Shown here one piece after another: positions 54,881 through 64,000 of a DNA stretch of 64,000 nucleotides. Location: positions 434,001-498,000 of the forward strand of contig NZ_JACVZE010000001.1 of NCBI RefSeq assembly GCF_015461805.1, read 5' to 3'. The notes under the pieces are model-generated. The model was given only the letters and a program-made list of their open reading frames with translations, made no database searches and had not been told where the DNA came from. Source of the DNA: Pseudomonas pisciculturae (GTDB lineage Bacteria > Pseudomonadota > Gammaproteobacteria > Pseudomonadales > Pseudomonadaceae). Each line of letters starts with the position of its first letter. Position 1 is the stretch's first letter. The translations under genes and the position numbers were made by a program.

Positions 54881-55810
54881 TCAGCGCACCGCGCTGACGC
54901 CATCCAAGGTCGAAAACGACGTGTCCTTGGCCGTCAGCAGAAAATCGCGCATGTACGGCGCATCCAGCATGTCTGCACGTATGCCTGCATACAGCGTCGC
55001 AAACAAACCTTTATCGCCCAGGCGCTTGGCCTTCACATAACCGCGTGAGCTGTATTCATGCAGCGCCCAATGGGGCATGCCGCACACCCCACGGCCGCTG
55101 GCGACCAGTTGCATCATCATCACCGTCAGTTCTGAGGTACGCACTTGGGCCGGTTCGATGTCGGCCGGTTCCAGGAAGCGCGTGAAGATATCCAGGCGGT
55201 CGCGCTCCACCGGGTAGGTGATCAGGGTTTCGGTGAGCAGGTCTTCGGGCACGATGTACGACTTGTTCGCCAGGGTGTGTTGGTTGGCCACTGCCAGCAT
55301 GGCTTCGTAGGTGAACAACGGCACGTAGGTGATGCCCGGCAATTCCTGCGGGTCGGAGGTCACCACCAGGTCGAGGTCGCCTCGGGCCAGGGCCGGCAGC
55401 GGCGCGAAGGCGAAGCCGGAGGCCAGGTCGAGTTCGACTTCGGGCCAGGCGTCGCGGAACTGGTCGATGGTCGGCATCAGCCACTGAAAGCAACTGTGGC
55501 ATTCAATGGCCATATGCAAACGCCCGGCGGTGCCGCCGGCCAGTCGCGCGATATCACGTTCGGCGCCGCGCAGCAGCGGCAGGGTAGCGTCGGCCAGTTG
55601 CAGCAGGCGCAGGCCGGCGCTGGTGAAACGCAGTGGCTTGGTCTTGCGCACGAACAGCGGCATACCCAGGCGCTCTTCCAACTCTTTGAACTGGTGAGAC
55701 AGGGCAGACTGCGTCAGGTGCAGGCGTTCGGCGGCTTCGACCAGGCTGTCGGCCTCGCGCAAGGCGTGCAGGGTTTTCAGGTGGCGGATTTCCAGCACCT
55801 TGGCCTCCAT
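54881..55810 (-). CDS. metR: LysR-family regulator of methionine biosynthesis, MetR
   Basis: The 309-residue protein has an N-terminal winged helix-turn-helix, HLKTLHALREADSLVEAAER then LHLTQSALSHQFKELEERLG, followed by the co-inducer domain. LFVRKTKPLRFTSAGLRLLQ and IECHSCFQWLMPTIDQFRD are characteristic of MetR, which senses homocysteine and activates metE/metH. No met genes lie next to it here. I saw no clear MetR site in the short upstream region. Confidence 0.9.
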   Translation of the reverse strand: MEAKVLEIRHLKTLHALREADSLVEAAERLHLTQSALSHQFKELEERLGMPLFVRKTKPLRFTSAGLRLLQLADATLPLLRGAERDIARLAGGTAGRLHMAIECHSCFQWLMPTIDQFRDAWPEVELDLASGFAFAPLPALARGDLDLVVTSDPQELPGITYVPLFTYEAMLAVANQHTLANKSYIVPEDLLTETLITYPVERDRLDIFTRFLEPADIEPAQVRTSELTVMMMQLVASGRGVCGMPHWALHEYSSRGYVKAKRLGDKGLFATLYAGIRADMLDAPYMRDFLLTAKDTSFSTLDGVSAVR

Positions 55811-55893
55811 GAGAAATTTTGATGAATAATGCGAATGCGTTGAGTTTGTCTCATGTTGGCAAGGCTGTCGACCGAGGCGTTTTTACAGGGTGA

Positions 55894-58800
55894 TCATGAG
55901 GCGACCCACAGCGGTTCAATATGCGGGAGTGCCACCGACTGTCTGCCGATGTTGGAAAGCGGCAGCGCCGGGTATTCGGCGCGGGTCAGGTAGCGATGCT
56001 CCGGCAGTTTCAAATGGGCTTTTTCAAACTCGCCAAATGTTGCGGCCCCGCGGTTGTAATGGAAGTGCGCGTACCACAACAGCTTCGGCGGCGTCGACGT
56101 CAGGTTCCACACTTCATACTCCTGCATGAAGTCGCGACGTCCTCCCGGTTGCCTGGCCAGTTCTGCCATCGGGGCATTTCGGCGGATATCGACTGCGTGT
56201 TGTCCTACCAGGTCGTCAAGCATTCCATCGGTAGGTTTGCGGCTCGCCAGCGACTGCTGGGTCCGCAGGGTGCGTCCGGTGGTCGTCAGCTCCGTGGCTT
56301 TATCGCGTAGTTGATTGATCAACAGGTGTTCAGGCGCTAGTGGCTCAATGGCTTGGGCGCGTGCGCTTAACTCATCGGCCTCCCTGACCAGCATTTCCTG
56401 CAGATCGACTGGCAGCATGTCTTGGCGAGCATATCCCTGGACTTTGCCGATGTAGGCGTCTGTGGCGTCCAGTCGCGCCTGAGCCTCAGTGATCAAGGCC
56501 TGCGTGTTTTTGGCGGCGGGCACCGGTGTCAGTGCGGGCGGATTGACCCAGCGGTATCTGCCGCTGGGACTTTGTTCCCATATTTCAAGGCGCCCTTGGG
56601 CTCCCGTGAGGGTAAAGAGCCGCGTATGGGTAGACTCCGACCAGTTTTCTACGCCGATCAGCCACTGATGGTCCTCCGTTTCGAAAACCTTACGGGTCGC
56701 TTCCCCGGGGACGACAAGCTCCACTTCTTGCAAAGACTTTCGGGCACGCACGCTCATGTCATCCAGCAGCCCATACAGTTCAGGCAATTGACCGCTGTCG
56801 AAGTGTTGAGGATACGATGTTGCCCAGCGGTTCAAATTGCGCCGCGTACGCTCGTATGTCTCGATACAGGCATTGAGGAGGGCATTGCGTTGGACCCGGT
56901 TGGTGCTTACTTCCACCAGGTGATTCTGTATATACAGCGCGCGGTAGGCTGCATGCTTGGTGTTTTTCAAGGGCGCTTGCAGATAGTGCCAGGACACATC
57001 GCCAAGTTCTTTGCGGTGATCTACAAGCTCCAGCAGTGTGGTTGTTTTCGTATAACGAAGGTTTTTCGCCGACATGCGTCGGTTTATCACCTCGCAAGCG
57101 CCGGCCAATTTCTGTCGTTGGCTCGTGATGGTAACGAGCCTATTCCATGTGTTGAGCGTTTCGATCGCATTTTCTAACTGAAGAAGCATCGCGTAGTCGG
57201 CAAGACGCTTATCCCTGATCTGCTGCCTGAGCGCAGAGCGTGCCGTCAGTTGGTCAAACGGGGTCGCGTCCAGACGGTTGATTAACTCTTGAATGGCGTC
57301 ACTGGAGAGCACGAGTTTCTCAGCCCTTATCTTGGCCAGCCATTGCGCTCTCCACGTGAGACCGTAGGCGACATCACTTTGGGCTCTAGTGGCACGATTC
57401 GCCCTGTTGCCGTGAGCAGCTTGTTCCAGTGGTGCAAGGTCCTGATTGAGCCGTTTGGCGAGGTCGATGCCTTCTGTCAGTTCTTTTTCAAATGTGTCGA
57501 GATCAACGGCTTCGCCTTTATCGTGACGGGTAGTGAGGCTCTCCACGCGCTGGCGATTGAGATCAAAGCTGCGATGGGTGGCTCTCGCACTGGACTCCAG
57601 TGCTCGCTGCTGGCGATAGGCACGGTTGGTCCACCAGGCGGGCAGGCGTTCGCGTATAGCCATCGGCCAGAGTGGCTCCATTGTGTCAGCCACATGCCCG
57701 AGCACTGCGCCGCCGCCAGCCAAACCGACAGGTTGAGCCGTGCCGTAGACACCAAAGTGGGTGTCCCATTGACCCGCTTCATCCAGGGCTATCGGTTGTT
57801 TGTAGGTTTTCAGCGAGTTGCCACTCAAACGCCAGTGCCCGTTGTGCAGTTCGATTTGATAGACGTTGCTCTGACGCAGTATGAAATTGCCATCTGCGTG
57901 GCGATAGACGTTGCGGTAAAGGCCGTGGATAGCGGTTTTCGCGTTGCCCAGATTGATGACTTTTTCGTATTCATAGCCCTTGAAACGCTGGGCTATGTGC
58001 CGGGCTTTCCAGTTGTTGGGTGTGAGCAAGAAACCGCCACTCATGAAGATATTGCGCAGTTGGCGGCTCAAGGTGCGGCTGACCACAGCGCTGGGGCTGA
58101 TGCCTATCCCAGTAGCGACGTCCATGCCGGCATCGATCAACGCTAGCAGTACCTGAGTGATGTGCTGCATGCCTTGGGCATGGTCACCGCGCCGAAAAGC
58201 ATCAACGGCGGCAAAGGCGCTGTCGATGCCATCGTTTATCCCAATCACCGTACCCACTATCGGCACAACACCGAGTGCCATCTTGATGTAGTTGAAGGTC
58301 TGTGTACCTTTCACGGCGTACAGTTCGAGGAACAATGCGCTGTTCGAACGAGAGCTGGCACGGTGGGCCTTTATCACACGGCCCATTTGCGCATTGAGCA
58401 GGTGGTTGGCCAATGACGTGGTAGCTGGCCAAGGTGTGCCGACGCCGATCAATGCGTCGAAATGCTTGAGCACCGCCTGGTTGATGCGGGCGACGTGATG
58501 GGCCTCGCTGCCCGACACGGCACGGTCGGCAAGATAGTTCACCATCTTGCTGTGCAGGCACAGATTGAACAGCGCCATGCGGGCCGCTTCAAGGCTGATG
58601 TAGCTGTGCAGGTATTGGCCGTCCGGGCTGTCGGGCAGATACAGCAGGGTGCTTCCCGAGTTTTTCTGATGGATAAATGTAATGCCCGATAAAGTGCTGG
58701 GGCCGTCTTCGGTATCGGGTCCACCCACCGTCAGTACGGCCGGGATCAGCTCAATGTTGTTGCCATCGGCCTGCCAGGCTTGAGATGTGGCGGCATCAAT

Positions 58801-61452
58801 GGTGATGTCGAGGGTACGTAGCTCGATCGCATTGATGTGTTTTTGCAAGAATGCCTGACGTCCCTGAAGCTTAAGCAGCAGGCGGTGTGGTTCCAACAGG
58901 CATTCAAGTCGATGATCGCGAGTGAAGATCGCGCCCGATGAGTCGCCACGGTAAGTCTCGATAATCAGGTCTTCATAGCGTTGAGCCAAGTCCAGTTCAG
59001 TCACCAGCTTGCGCAGGTAACTGACGGTGAGCGCGGTCGTAAGTGCCTGCTTTTCAGAAGTGTCTGCGCTGACCTCTACCTTCATAAACCCCAGCCGCTC
59101 GTAGAGGCTCGAATCAATATTGCCCAGCGCCAGTTTCTCCAACGACATTTTTACCCGGGTAGCGCTGGGGACTGGCACATTTTTGGTGGGCGTACCTTGC
59201 GCGCCTGGCGCTTCAATAAAATGCTGCTGCCACGTCACTGATTCCGGCAAGTCAAGTTGAATGCTGAAGGGTTGTTTGAGTGAAAAGTCCCGTGACAGGC
59301 GTGCATCCAGGCGTTTTTTGCAAAAGCTGCCGACCTCAGGCAGTTTCAGGTTCAGCGCCTCTTCGGCGCGCCCGAACGCCCGGATATAGGCCTCGAGAAT
59401 CGTTTTGAGCTCGGCCTTGTCGGTTGCCGACACGTGGCCGTGCCAGGGCGCCAAATTGGCAGCCAGCGTGCCGCTGCGGTTTTGCTCCTGAAGGTGCGCA
59501 TAAGCCAATTCCCGTGCGGCGTGGAAGGGTACCCCCAGCTCATGGATGGCTTGCAGGCGCATGGGCGCCAGTTCACTGGCTTGGCGTGCGGTATCGTTGG
59601 GGGCTCGCTGCAGCATCTCTTCTATGTTGCTGACCCAACCATCGAGTTGCGCCGTGAGGCTGTACTCGAAGGGGGTTTGATTCAGCAGGGCGAGCCCTAG
59701 GAACTCTGTGTCCGAAGGCATTACTTGCAGCCACTGTTCAAGTGCTTCGCGCGAGTCGAAGCGTTGGAGGCCGCCTTGGCTACCAGGCCAATACAGCAAC
59801 AAGCCCTGGGGGCTTGAGGCGTCGATCAGTGCCTCCTCCAGCGTGATGAGCAGCACGCCGTTCAGCTCTTTACTTTGGACTTTGGTTTCTCCGTTGATGC
59901 GTTCGGTGAGCGACAGCGTCAGGCAGGCCACTGACACTTTCAGCCCGGGATTCGGCGCTTGGAGGGGGGCAAACGCAGCCATGAGCATGTCGTATTCGTG
60001 TTGGGATATCTGATTGAGCTGACGCTGCAGGCGGGTTTCGGCGAGCAGACCCTTGAGTCGTGCCTGCAGTAAGCGTTGATAGTCGGGGTTCGTCTGCCGG
60101 GACAGCTCCAGCAGTTGGTGTTGAGGCTGTTGTTCCCACAGTGCGGTTGCTGCGGTATAGGCCTCGTTTTGCGCCTCGTGCAAGAGGTCGAGTTGGGCGC
60201 GAAAAGCAACCAGGCGCTCGTCGTTCGGGTCACCCGCGAAGTCTGGCCCCAGGAGGGTCTTGAACGCTTGCTGCTGCTGCAACAGCGCGAAGCGGCGCTG
60301 GCGCAATGGCAGGTCGGCGGTCAAGCCAGCGAATTCCATGGCTGGACTGTCGAGGGCTTCATCATCCTCCGGCTGTGTGGCCGGTAATGCAGGTTCTGAG
60401 GCAAGAAAACCCTGGTTACGTTGTCGCTCGTCCACCTGATTGGCTGCTTCAATACCCCTGTGCCCATGTTCGGCAAGGTTGTGACCGTAACTGTGCTTCA
60501 GGCTTTCTTGCTTGAGTTTTAGGCGATGCTCCAGCAGTTGGGTCATGCCGGCCTGTAGGGCGTCATTCACCTCGTGATAAACGATCAGATGATCGTGTTC
60601 AATCTCAGTCACACCTGCAAACAACTCGGGTTGCCCAAGCAGCCACTGCTCCATGTCGATGCGGTTGTTGAACAGCCTCAGCGCCGGCTGTTGAGTGGGC
60701 AGGTACAACAGCTGCAGGACGACGTCGCTGTCCAGCGTGATGACCAGCGAGCCCGGGATCTCGGCATCGTTGAAACCTACGCGTTTGAGCAGCAGTTGTT
60801 CGGTATAGATTTTCTGGCCGTCAAGCAGCACTTCACCGGTCGGTGGATCAAGGACTTTGAGCAACGGCTTCAGCTGATCGGCCGTGATGCTGCCCGTGGC
60901 GCAGGCTAGCTGCGCAGCGGCCTGGAGATGGTTGCTGTAGAGCGCGATAGCGTGATCGCGGCGCGACAACGGGGTGCCGGGGGCTCGCGTGAACCACCAG
61001 TAGGTTACCCAGGCGGTCCTCAAGGCGTGGTGTACATTCAGTTGGGTGAAGTGTTTGAGCAAGTCCAACGGCTGGGTGGCGTAGTGTTGTTTGTCATTTG
61101 GCAGGCCAATGACCCGGCAACGCTGGTAGAGCGCGGCGTAGTTGGGCAATTGATACATAAAAGCTACGGCCTGCGTCAGCGTGACGTAGCGCTCGGGCGT
61201 GTCGCCGGAGGCCGCGAAATGTAACTGTACGCTATCGCCATCCAGGCCCAGTTCTTCTTTGATGAACGTGGTGAGTGAGGCGTGGACACTGGGTGCGTCA
61301 GTGGTGAGCTTGAGCATTTGCGCTCGGCTGTCTTGCCAGCGCTGTGTGGCTTCCAGCAACAGGCTTTCATTCACGGGGCTAGACCCCGCGGAGTAAGGAA
61401 CGAGCTCGTCGTTTACGGAAATCGGTACGGGGATATCGGGTGTATCAGTCAT
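55894..61452 (-). CDS. Giant DUF6543/dermonecrotic-toxin-like protein, C-terminus unassigned
   Basis: The 1852-residue protein starts at ATG 61452 (a TTG 12 codons upstream is less likely). It has the general build of the other giant proteins: a long N-terminal half with DUF6543-like repeats, a hydrophobic region near 1130-1180 (IKMALGVVPIVGTVIGINDG; HITQVLLALIDAGMDVATGI), then a beta-rich stretch. There are no leucine-rich repeats, no NEL Cys-Gly-Asp and no ESH motif. The last 100 residues contain LLWYAHFHYNRGAATFGEFE and AHLKLPEHRYLTRAEYP, which recur at the ends of DUF6543-type proteins as I recall them. Its activity is unknown. It lies divergent from the hydrolase gene. Confidence 0.6.
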   Translation of the reverse strand: MTDTPDIPVPISVNDELVPYSAGSSPVNESLLLEATQRWQDSRAQMLKLTTDAPSVHASLTTFIKEELGLDGDSVQLHFAASGDTPERYVTLTQAVAFMYQLPNYAALYQRCRVIGLPNDKQHYATQPLDLLKHFTQLNVHHALRTAWVTYWWFTRAPGTPLSRRDHAIALYSNHLQAAAQLACATGSITADQLKPLLKVLDPPTGEVLLDGQKIYTEQLLLKRVGFNDAEIPGSLVITLDSDVVLQLLYLPTQQPALRLFNNRIDMEQWLLGQPELFAGVTEIEHDHLIVYHEVNDALQAGMTQLLEHRLKLKQESLKHSYGHNLAEHGHRGIEAANQVDERQRNQGFLASEPALPATQPEDDEALDSPAMEFAGLTADLPLRQRRFALLQQQQAFKTLLGPDFAGDPNDERLVAFRAQLDLLHEAQNEAYTAATALWEQQPQHQLLELSRQTNPDYQRLLQARLKGLLAETRLQRQLNQISQHEYDMLMAAFAPLQAPNPGLKVSVACLTLSLTERINGETKVQSKELNGVLLITLEEALIDASSPQGLLLYWPGSQGGLQRFDSREALEQWLQVMPSDTEFLGLALLNQTPFEYSLTAQLDGWVSNIEEMLQRAPNDTARQASELAPMRLQAIHELGVPFHAARELAYAHLQEQNRSGTLAANLAPWHGHVSATDKAELKTILEAYIRAFGRAEEALNLKLPEVGSFCKKRLDARLSRDFSLKQPFSIQLDLPESVTWQQHFIEAPGAQGTPTKNVPVPSATRVKMSLEKLALGNIDSSLYERLGFMKVEVSADTSEKQALTTALTVSYLRKLVTELDLAQRYEDLIIETYRGDSSGAIFTRDHRLECLLEPHRLLLKLQGRQAFLQKHINAIELRTLDITIDAATSQAWQADGNNIELIPAVLTVGGPDTEDGPSTLSGITFIHQKNSGSTLLYLPDSPDGQYLHSYISLEAARMALFNLCLHSKMVNYLADRAVSGSEAHHVARINQAVLKHFDALIGVGTPWPATTSLANHLLNAQMGRVIKAHRASSRSNSALFLELYAVKGTQTFNYIKMALGVVPIVGTVIGINDGIDSAFAAVDAFRRGDHAQGMQHITQVLLALIDAGMDVATGIGISPSAVVSRTLSRQLRNIFMSGGFLLTPNNWKARHIAQRFKGYEYEKVINLGNAKTAIHGLYRNVYRHADGNFILRQSNVYQIELHNGHWRLSGNSLKTYKQPIALDEAGQWDTHFGVYGTAQPVGLAGGGAVLGHVADTMEPLWPMAIRERLPAWWTNRAYRQQRALESSARATHRSFDLNRQRVESLTTRHDKGEAVDLDTFEKELTEGIDLAKRLNQDLAPLEQAAHGNRANRATRAQSDVAYGLTWRAQWLAKIRAEKLVLSSDAIQELINRLDATPFDQLTARSALRQQIRDKRLADYAMLLQLENAIETLNTWNRLVTITSQRQKLAGACEVINRRMSAKNLRYTKTTTLLELVDHRKELGDVSWHYLQAPLKNTKHAAYRALYIQNHLVEVSTNRVQRNALLNACIETYERTRRNLNRWATSYPQHFDSGQLPELYGLLDDMSVRARKSLQEVELVVPGEATRKVFETEDHQWLIGVENWSESTHTRLFTLTGAQGRLEIWEQSPSGRYRWVNPPALTPVPAAKNTQALITEAQARLDATDAYIGKVQGYARQDMLPVDLQEMLVREADELSARAQAIEPLAPEHLLINQLRDKATELTTTGRTLRTQQSLASRKPTDGMLDDLVGQHAVDIRRNAPMAELARQPGGRRDFMQEYEVWNLTSTPPKLLWYAHFHYNRGAATFGEFEKAHLKLPEHRYLTRAEYPALPLSNIGRQSVALPHIEPLWVAS

Positions 61453-61657
61453 GGGGCGGCACTCAGAGAAATGGGCAGAACGGTGCAATACCGGTTGCAG
61501 CCTTATTTAAAAGTGCGTAGCGCCACGCAGAGGGATAGATAGTTAGCGAGCCGACCGTTGAGCGGCATTCATGAAACTGTCACGCAAGTGTGGCAGCGCG
61601 CTCGTACAAACTTCATCAGACTCGCGCTCTACTGGGGTTCTGCGTTTCGGTGTTTTC

Positions 61658-62677
61658 ATGCGTGCGTTGTTTTTACTGGCCGCTCTACTGTTCGGCCTGC
61701 CGTCCTTTGCGGCTTCTCGATGTGATGTCAATGTCCCGACTCAAACGGTCGACCTGGCTCAGGTGAGCATTGCCTACCAGAGCATTGGCCGTGCGTCCGA
61801 CCCTGCCTTGCTGCTGGTGATGGGCCTGGGCGGGCAGTTGATCCACTGGCCGGATGAAGTGGTGGTCGCGTTATGTGAGCAGGGTTTTCGGGTGATCCGC
61901 TATGACAACCGCGACGTCGGCCTGTCCATCTGGCGCCAGGCGCCGGCAAACGCCAACCTGACCTTTGAAGTGCTGCGTTACAAGCTTGGCCTGCCCGTGG
62001 CGGCCCCTTACACGCTGACCGACATGGCCGATGACGCCATCGGGTTGATGGACGCGTTGCAGATCCGGCAATTCCACGTGCTGGGTGTGAGCATGGGCGG
62101 CATGATCGCCCAGCATCTGGCGGCCATGGCGCCGCAGCGCGTAGAAAGCCTGACATTGATCATGACCAGCTCCGGGGCCGAAGGCCTGCCGGCACCGAAT
62201 GCGGCGCTGGTGCAATTGTTGTCGCGACGCAGCGCGCCCAACCGTGAAGTCGCATTGGAACAACAGGCCGACCTGTTGGCGGCACTGGGCAGCCCGAATG
62301 TGCAGGATGATCGCCAGGCACTGCTGCACCAAGCGGCACTGTCCTACGACCGCGCCTTCAACCCCGAAGGCGTGAAGCGCCAGATCATGGCGATTCTTGC
62401 CGAACCGAGCCGCGTACCCTTACTCAACCAACTGCGAGTACCAACGCTGGTTGTACACGGCACTGCCGACCCGTTGCTGCCGGTGATGCACGGCGTGCAC
62501 CTGGCGGCGCATATCCAGGGCAGTGAGTTGAGGCTGATTCCGGGCATGGCCCATCGTTTTCAGGAGGCGTTCAAGGCGCCGCTGCTGACGGCGGTGCTGC
62601 CGTATCTGCAAGCCCATCGTGAAGACGCGGCGCACTGGGCGCAGATTGACTTGGGCGAGCCTTCGAAGCTGCTGTGA
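61658..62677 (+). CDS. Exported alpha/beta hydrolase
   Basis: The 339-residue protein begins with a signal peptide ([20 protein letters not shown]), the reason for choosing ATG 61658. The hydrolase fold shows oxyanion [18 protein letters not shown], nucleophile elbow GVSMGG, then GTADPLLP (acid) and GMAHRF (His). It is probably a periplasmic esterase or lactonase; substrate unknown. Confidence 0.88.
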   Translation: MRALFLLAALLFGLPSFAASRCDVNVPTQTVDLAQVSIAYQSIGRASDPALLLVMGLGGQLIHWPDEVVVALCEQGFRVIRYDNRDVGLSIWRQAPANANLTFEVLRYKLGLPVAAPYTLTDMADDAIGLMDALQIRQFHVLGVSMGGMIAQHLAAMAPQRVESLTLIMTSSGAEGLPAPNAALVQLLSRRSAPNREVALEQQADLLAALGSPNVQDDRQALLHQAALSYDRAFNPEGVKRQIMAILAEPSRVPLLNQLRVPTLVVHGTADPLLPVMHGVHLAAHIQGSELRLIPGMAHRFQEAFKAPLLTAVLPYLQAHREDAAHWAQIDLGEPSKLL

Positions 62678-62731
62678 CATTGGTGTATCGTGCAACCTTT
62701 GCGGCGCATTAATGCAGCGAGGTTGCCCACC

Positions 62732-63385
62732 ATGAGTACTCCCCTGAAAATCGATTTCGTCAGCGACGTGTCCTGCCCCTGGTGCATCATCGGCCTGCGC
62801 GGCTTGACCGACGCCCTCGACCAGCTGGGCGCCGAAGTACAGGCCGAGATCCATTTCCAGCCGTTCGAGCTGAACCCGAACATGCCCGCCGAAGGTCAGA
62901 ACATCGTCGAGCACATCACTGAAAAATACGGCTCCAGCGCCGAAGAATCCCAAGCCAACCGTGCGCGCATCCGCGACATGGGCGCCGAGCTGGGCTTTGC
63001 CTTTCGTACCGATGGCCAGAGCCGTATCTACAACACCTTTGATGCCCATCGCCTGTTGCATTGGGCGGGTTTGGAAGGCTTGCAGTACAACCTCAAGGAA
63101 GCGCTGTTCAAGGCTTACTTCACTGATGGCCAAGACCCTTCCGACCACGCGACCCTGGCGATCATTGCCGAGGGCGTCGGCCTGGATATCAAGCGCGCGG
63201 CCCAGATTCTGGCTTCGGATGAATACGCCGCCGAGGTGCGTGAGCAGGAGCAACTGTGGGTATCCCGTGGCGTGACGTCGGTGCCGACCATTGTGTTCAA
63301 CGATCAATACGCCGTGAGCGGTGGCCAGCCGGCCGAGGCGTTTGTGGGCGCGATTCGGCAGATTATCAACGAGTCCAAAAACTAA
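62732..63385 (+). CDS. DsbA-family oxidoreductase (FrnE-like)
   Basis: The 217-residue protein has no signal peptide and carries the CPWC active site in [20 protein letters not shown], a long helical insert and the cis-Pro loop [10 protein letters not shown]. FrnE-type proteins are cytoplasmic thioredoxin-fold proteins acting on disulfides or as isomerases in stress or polyketide contexts. ATG 62732. A REPIN follows. Confidence 0.92.
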   Translation: MSTPLKIDFVSDVSCPWCIIGLRGLTDALDQLGAEVQAEIHFQPFELNPNMPAEGQNIVEHITEKYGSSAEESQANRARIRDMGAELGFAFRTDGQSRIYNTFDAHRLLHWAGLEGLQYNLKEALFKAYFTDGQDPSDHATLAIIAEGVGLDIKRAAQILASDEYAAEVREQEQLWVSRGVTSVPTIVFNDQYAVSGGQPAEAFVGAIRQIINESKN

Positions 63386-63401
63386 AGCCGAACACGGTTC
63401 A

Positions 63402-63498
63402 AAATGTGGGAGGGGGCTTGCTCCCGATGGCCGAGTGTCAGTCACTGTATTTGTTGACTGGCCCACCGCTATCGGGAGCAAGCCCCCTCCCACTTTTG
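63402..63498. repeat. REPIN (pair of REP arms)
   Basis: ATGTGGGAGGGGGCTTGCTC opens the left arm and TCGGGAGCAAGCCCCCTCCC closes the right, around a core with GTCAGTCACTGTATTTGTTG. Same family as the element at 15484-15578. Confidence 0.9.
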
Positions 63499-63544
63499 TT
63501 TCTCATTGGTCTTGAGATAACTGCTGGCCCAGCCCTTGCATTGA

Positions 63545-63564
63545 CCCCCTAAAGCCTTAGGGGG
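63545..63564 (+). promoter_or_regulatory. Hairpin that overlaps the Shine-Dalgarno of the arginase-family gene
   Basis: CCCCCTAA (63545-63552) pairs with TTAGGGGG (63557-63564) around AGCC. The likely ribosome binding site AGGGGG is inside the right arm, 9 nt before the TTG start. Confidence 0.55.
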
Positions 63565-63573
63565 AACACTGCC

Positions 63574-64000
63574 TTGAACATCCTAGACCTCGACCACAGC
63601 CTCACCTGCCAGGCACCCATTGCCCGGCGTTTGGCCAGCGGCCGGGCCACGCGCATCGACCTGCTGGACCTAGGCCCGAAGCTGCGCCTGTGGTCCACCG
63701 AAAAAACCTGGAAGTCCTTCGCCGAGCGCCTGGCCCAACGGCCCCGACCCGTGGATGCGCGGCCAGAGATCCTGTTTGTCGGCTCCGGTGACTACCACCA
63801 CCTCACGCCGGCCTTTCTCGCCGACCTCAAAGAACCCATCAGCCTGATCCACTTCGACAACCACCCCGACTGGGTGCGCTTTGCGCCCAAGCGCCACTGT
63901 GGCTCGTGGGTCAACCGCGCGTTGAAAATGCCGGCGATCAAACGCATCGTCACCCTTGGGCCCTGCAGCGACGACCTGCACAACCCGCAACTGCGTGGTG
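63574..64000 (+). CDS. Arginase/ureohydrolase-family protein, 3'-truncated by the window edge
   Basis: Translation from TTG 63574 gives NILDLDHSLTCQAPIARRLA at the start and runs open to the window end (142 codons). The phrases FVGSGDYHHLTPAFLADLK and LIHFDNHPDW correspond to the manganese-binding GxxH and DxHxD motifs of the ureohydrolase fold (here GDYHH and DNHPD). The substrate is unknown; members of this divergent group are not proven arginases. No ATG is available near the ribosome binding site, so TTG is the best start. The rest of the gene is beyond the window. Confidence 0.75.
   Translation, partial: MNILDLDHSLTCQAPIARRLASGRATRIDLLDLGPKLRLWSTEKTWKSFAERLAQRPRPVDARPEILFVGSGDYHHLTPAFLADLKEPISLIHFDNHPDWVRFAPKRHCGSWVNRALKMPAIKRIVTLGPCSDDLHNPQLRG

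Noticed and set aside
26202..61488. Search for hrp boxes upstream of the four giant toxins
   Set aside because: The upstream regions of 26202, 37161, 40350, 48805 and 61452 show no GGAAC half paired with CCACNNA at 15-16 nt. A CCACGTA lies upstream of 48805 but without the first half.

Overview
This 64 kb window is chromosomal DNA from a GC-rich gammaproteobacterium, almost certainly a Pseudomonas of the fluorescens group. The indicators are a PQQ-dependent glucose dehydrogenase, the REP/REPIN palindromes with the GTGGGAGGGGGC core typical of that group, a PA0781/ZnuD-like receptor, a Zur-type ribosomal protein L31 and an HrpL-type promoter motif. All calls come from reading the sequence and the translated proteins; no database search was run.

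Layout. 1-2.1 kb: the 3' part of a COG0523 (CobW-family) GTPase gene, overlapping a solute-binding-protein gene. 2.2-9.1 kb: a signalling operon in which two paralogous dCache/HAMP/degenerate-GGDEF/EAL proteins flank a periplasmic cupredoxin-like protein, followed by a DUF3034 outer-membrane-type protein and a truncated-hemoglobin lipoprotein. 9.1-17 kb: repeat-rich DNA, gcd, a TonB receptor (znuD-like) behind a Zur-type operator, a VF530-family gene, a Pr6Pr-type membrane protein, and a siderophore-interacting reductase with its PadR-family regulator. 17-26.1 kb: a complete chaperone-usher pilus operon (six pilin subunits, usher, chaperone, two tandem tip adhesins) with a leader terminator-like hairpin and two strong intra-operon hairpins.

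26.2-61.5 kb: an accessory region holding four giant proteins (about 1700-2170 aa) of the dermonecrotic-toxin/DUF6543 type. Two of them end in leucine-rich repeats plus a NEL (IpaH-like) E3 ubiquitin ligase domain with an intact Cys-Gly-Asp motif. One carries a duplicated ESH-type effector domain whose first copy has lost its motif. The fourth has a C-terminus I cannot assign. Between them lie a class A penicillin-binding protein, a ProY-type permease, an OpgC-like acyltransferase, an FMN glutamate-synthase-like/ABM/cupin operon, a small protein downstream of a near-consensus hrp box, the zinc-independent L31 gene behind a second Zur-type operator, a Nudix/GNAT pair and metR. 61.6-64 kb: an alpha/beta hydrolase, a DsbA/FrnE-type oxidoreductase, a REPIN, and an arginase-family gene that runs off the end.

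The genes suggest a plant- or animal-associated lifestyle with adhesive pili, toxins aimed at eukaryotic cells, a possible type III effector, and zinc/iron homeostasis functions. The best candidates for new biology are the giant-toxin cluster (with no secretion system in the window), the hrp-box-linked small protein, and the c-di-GMP/cupredoxin/globin operon.
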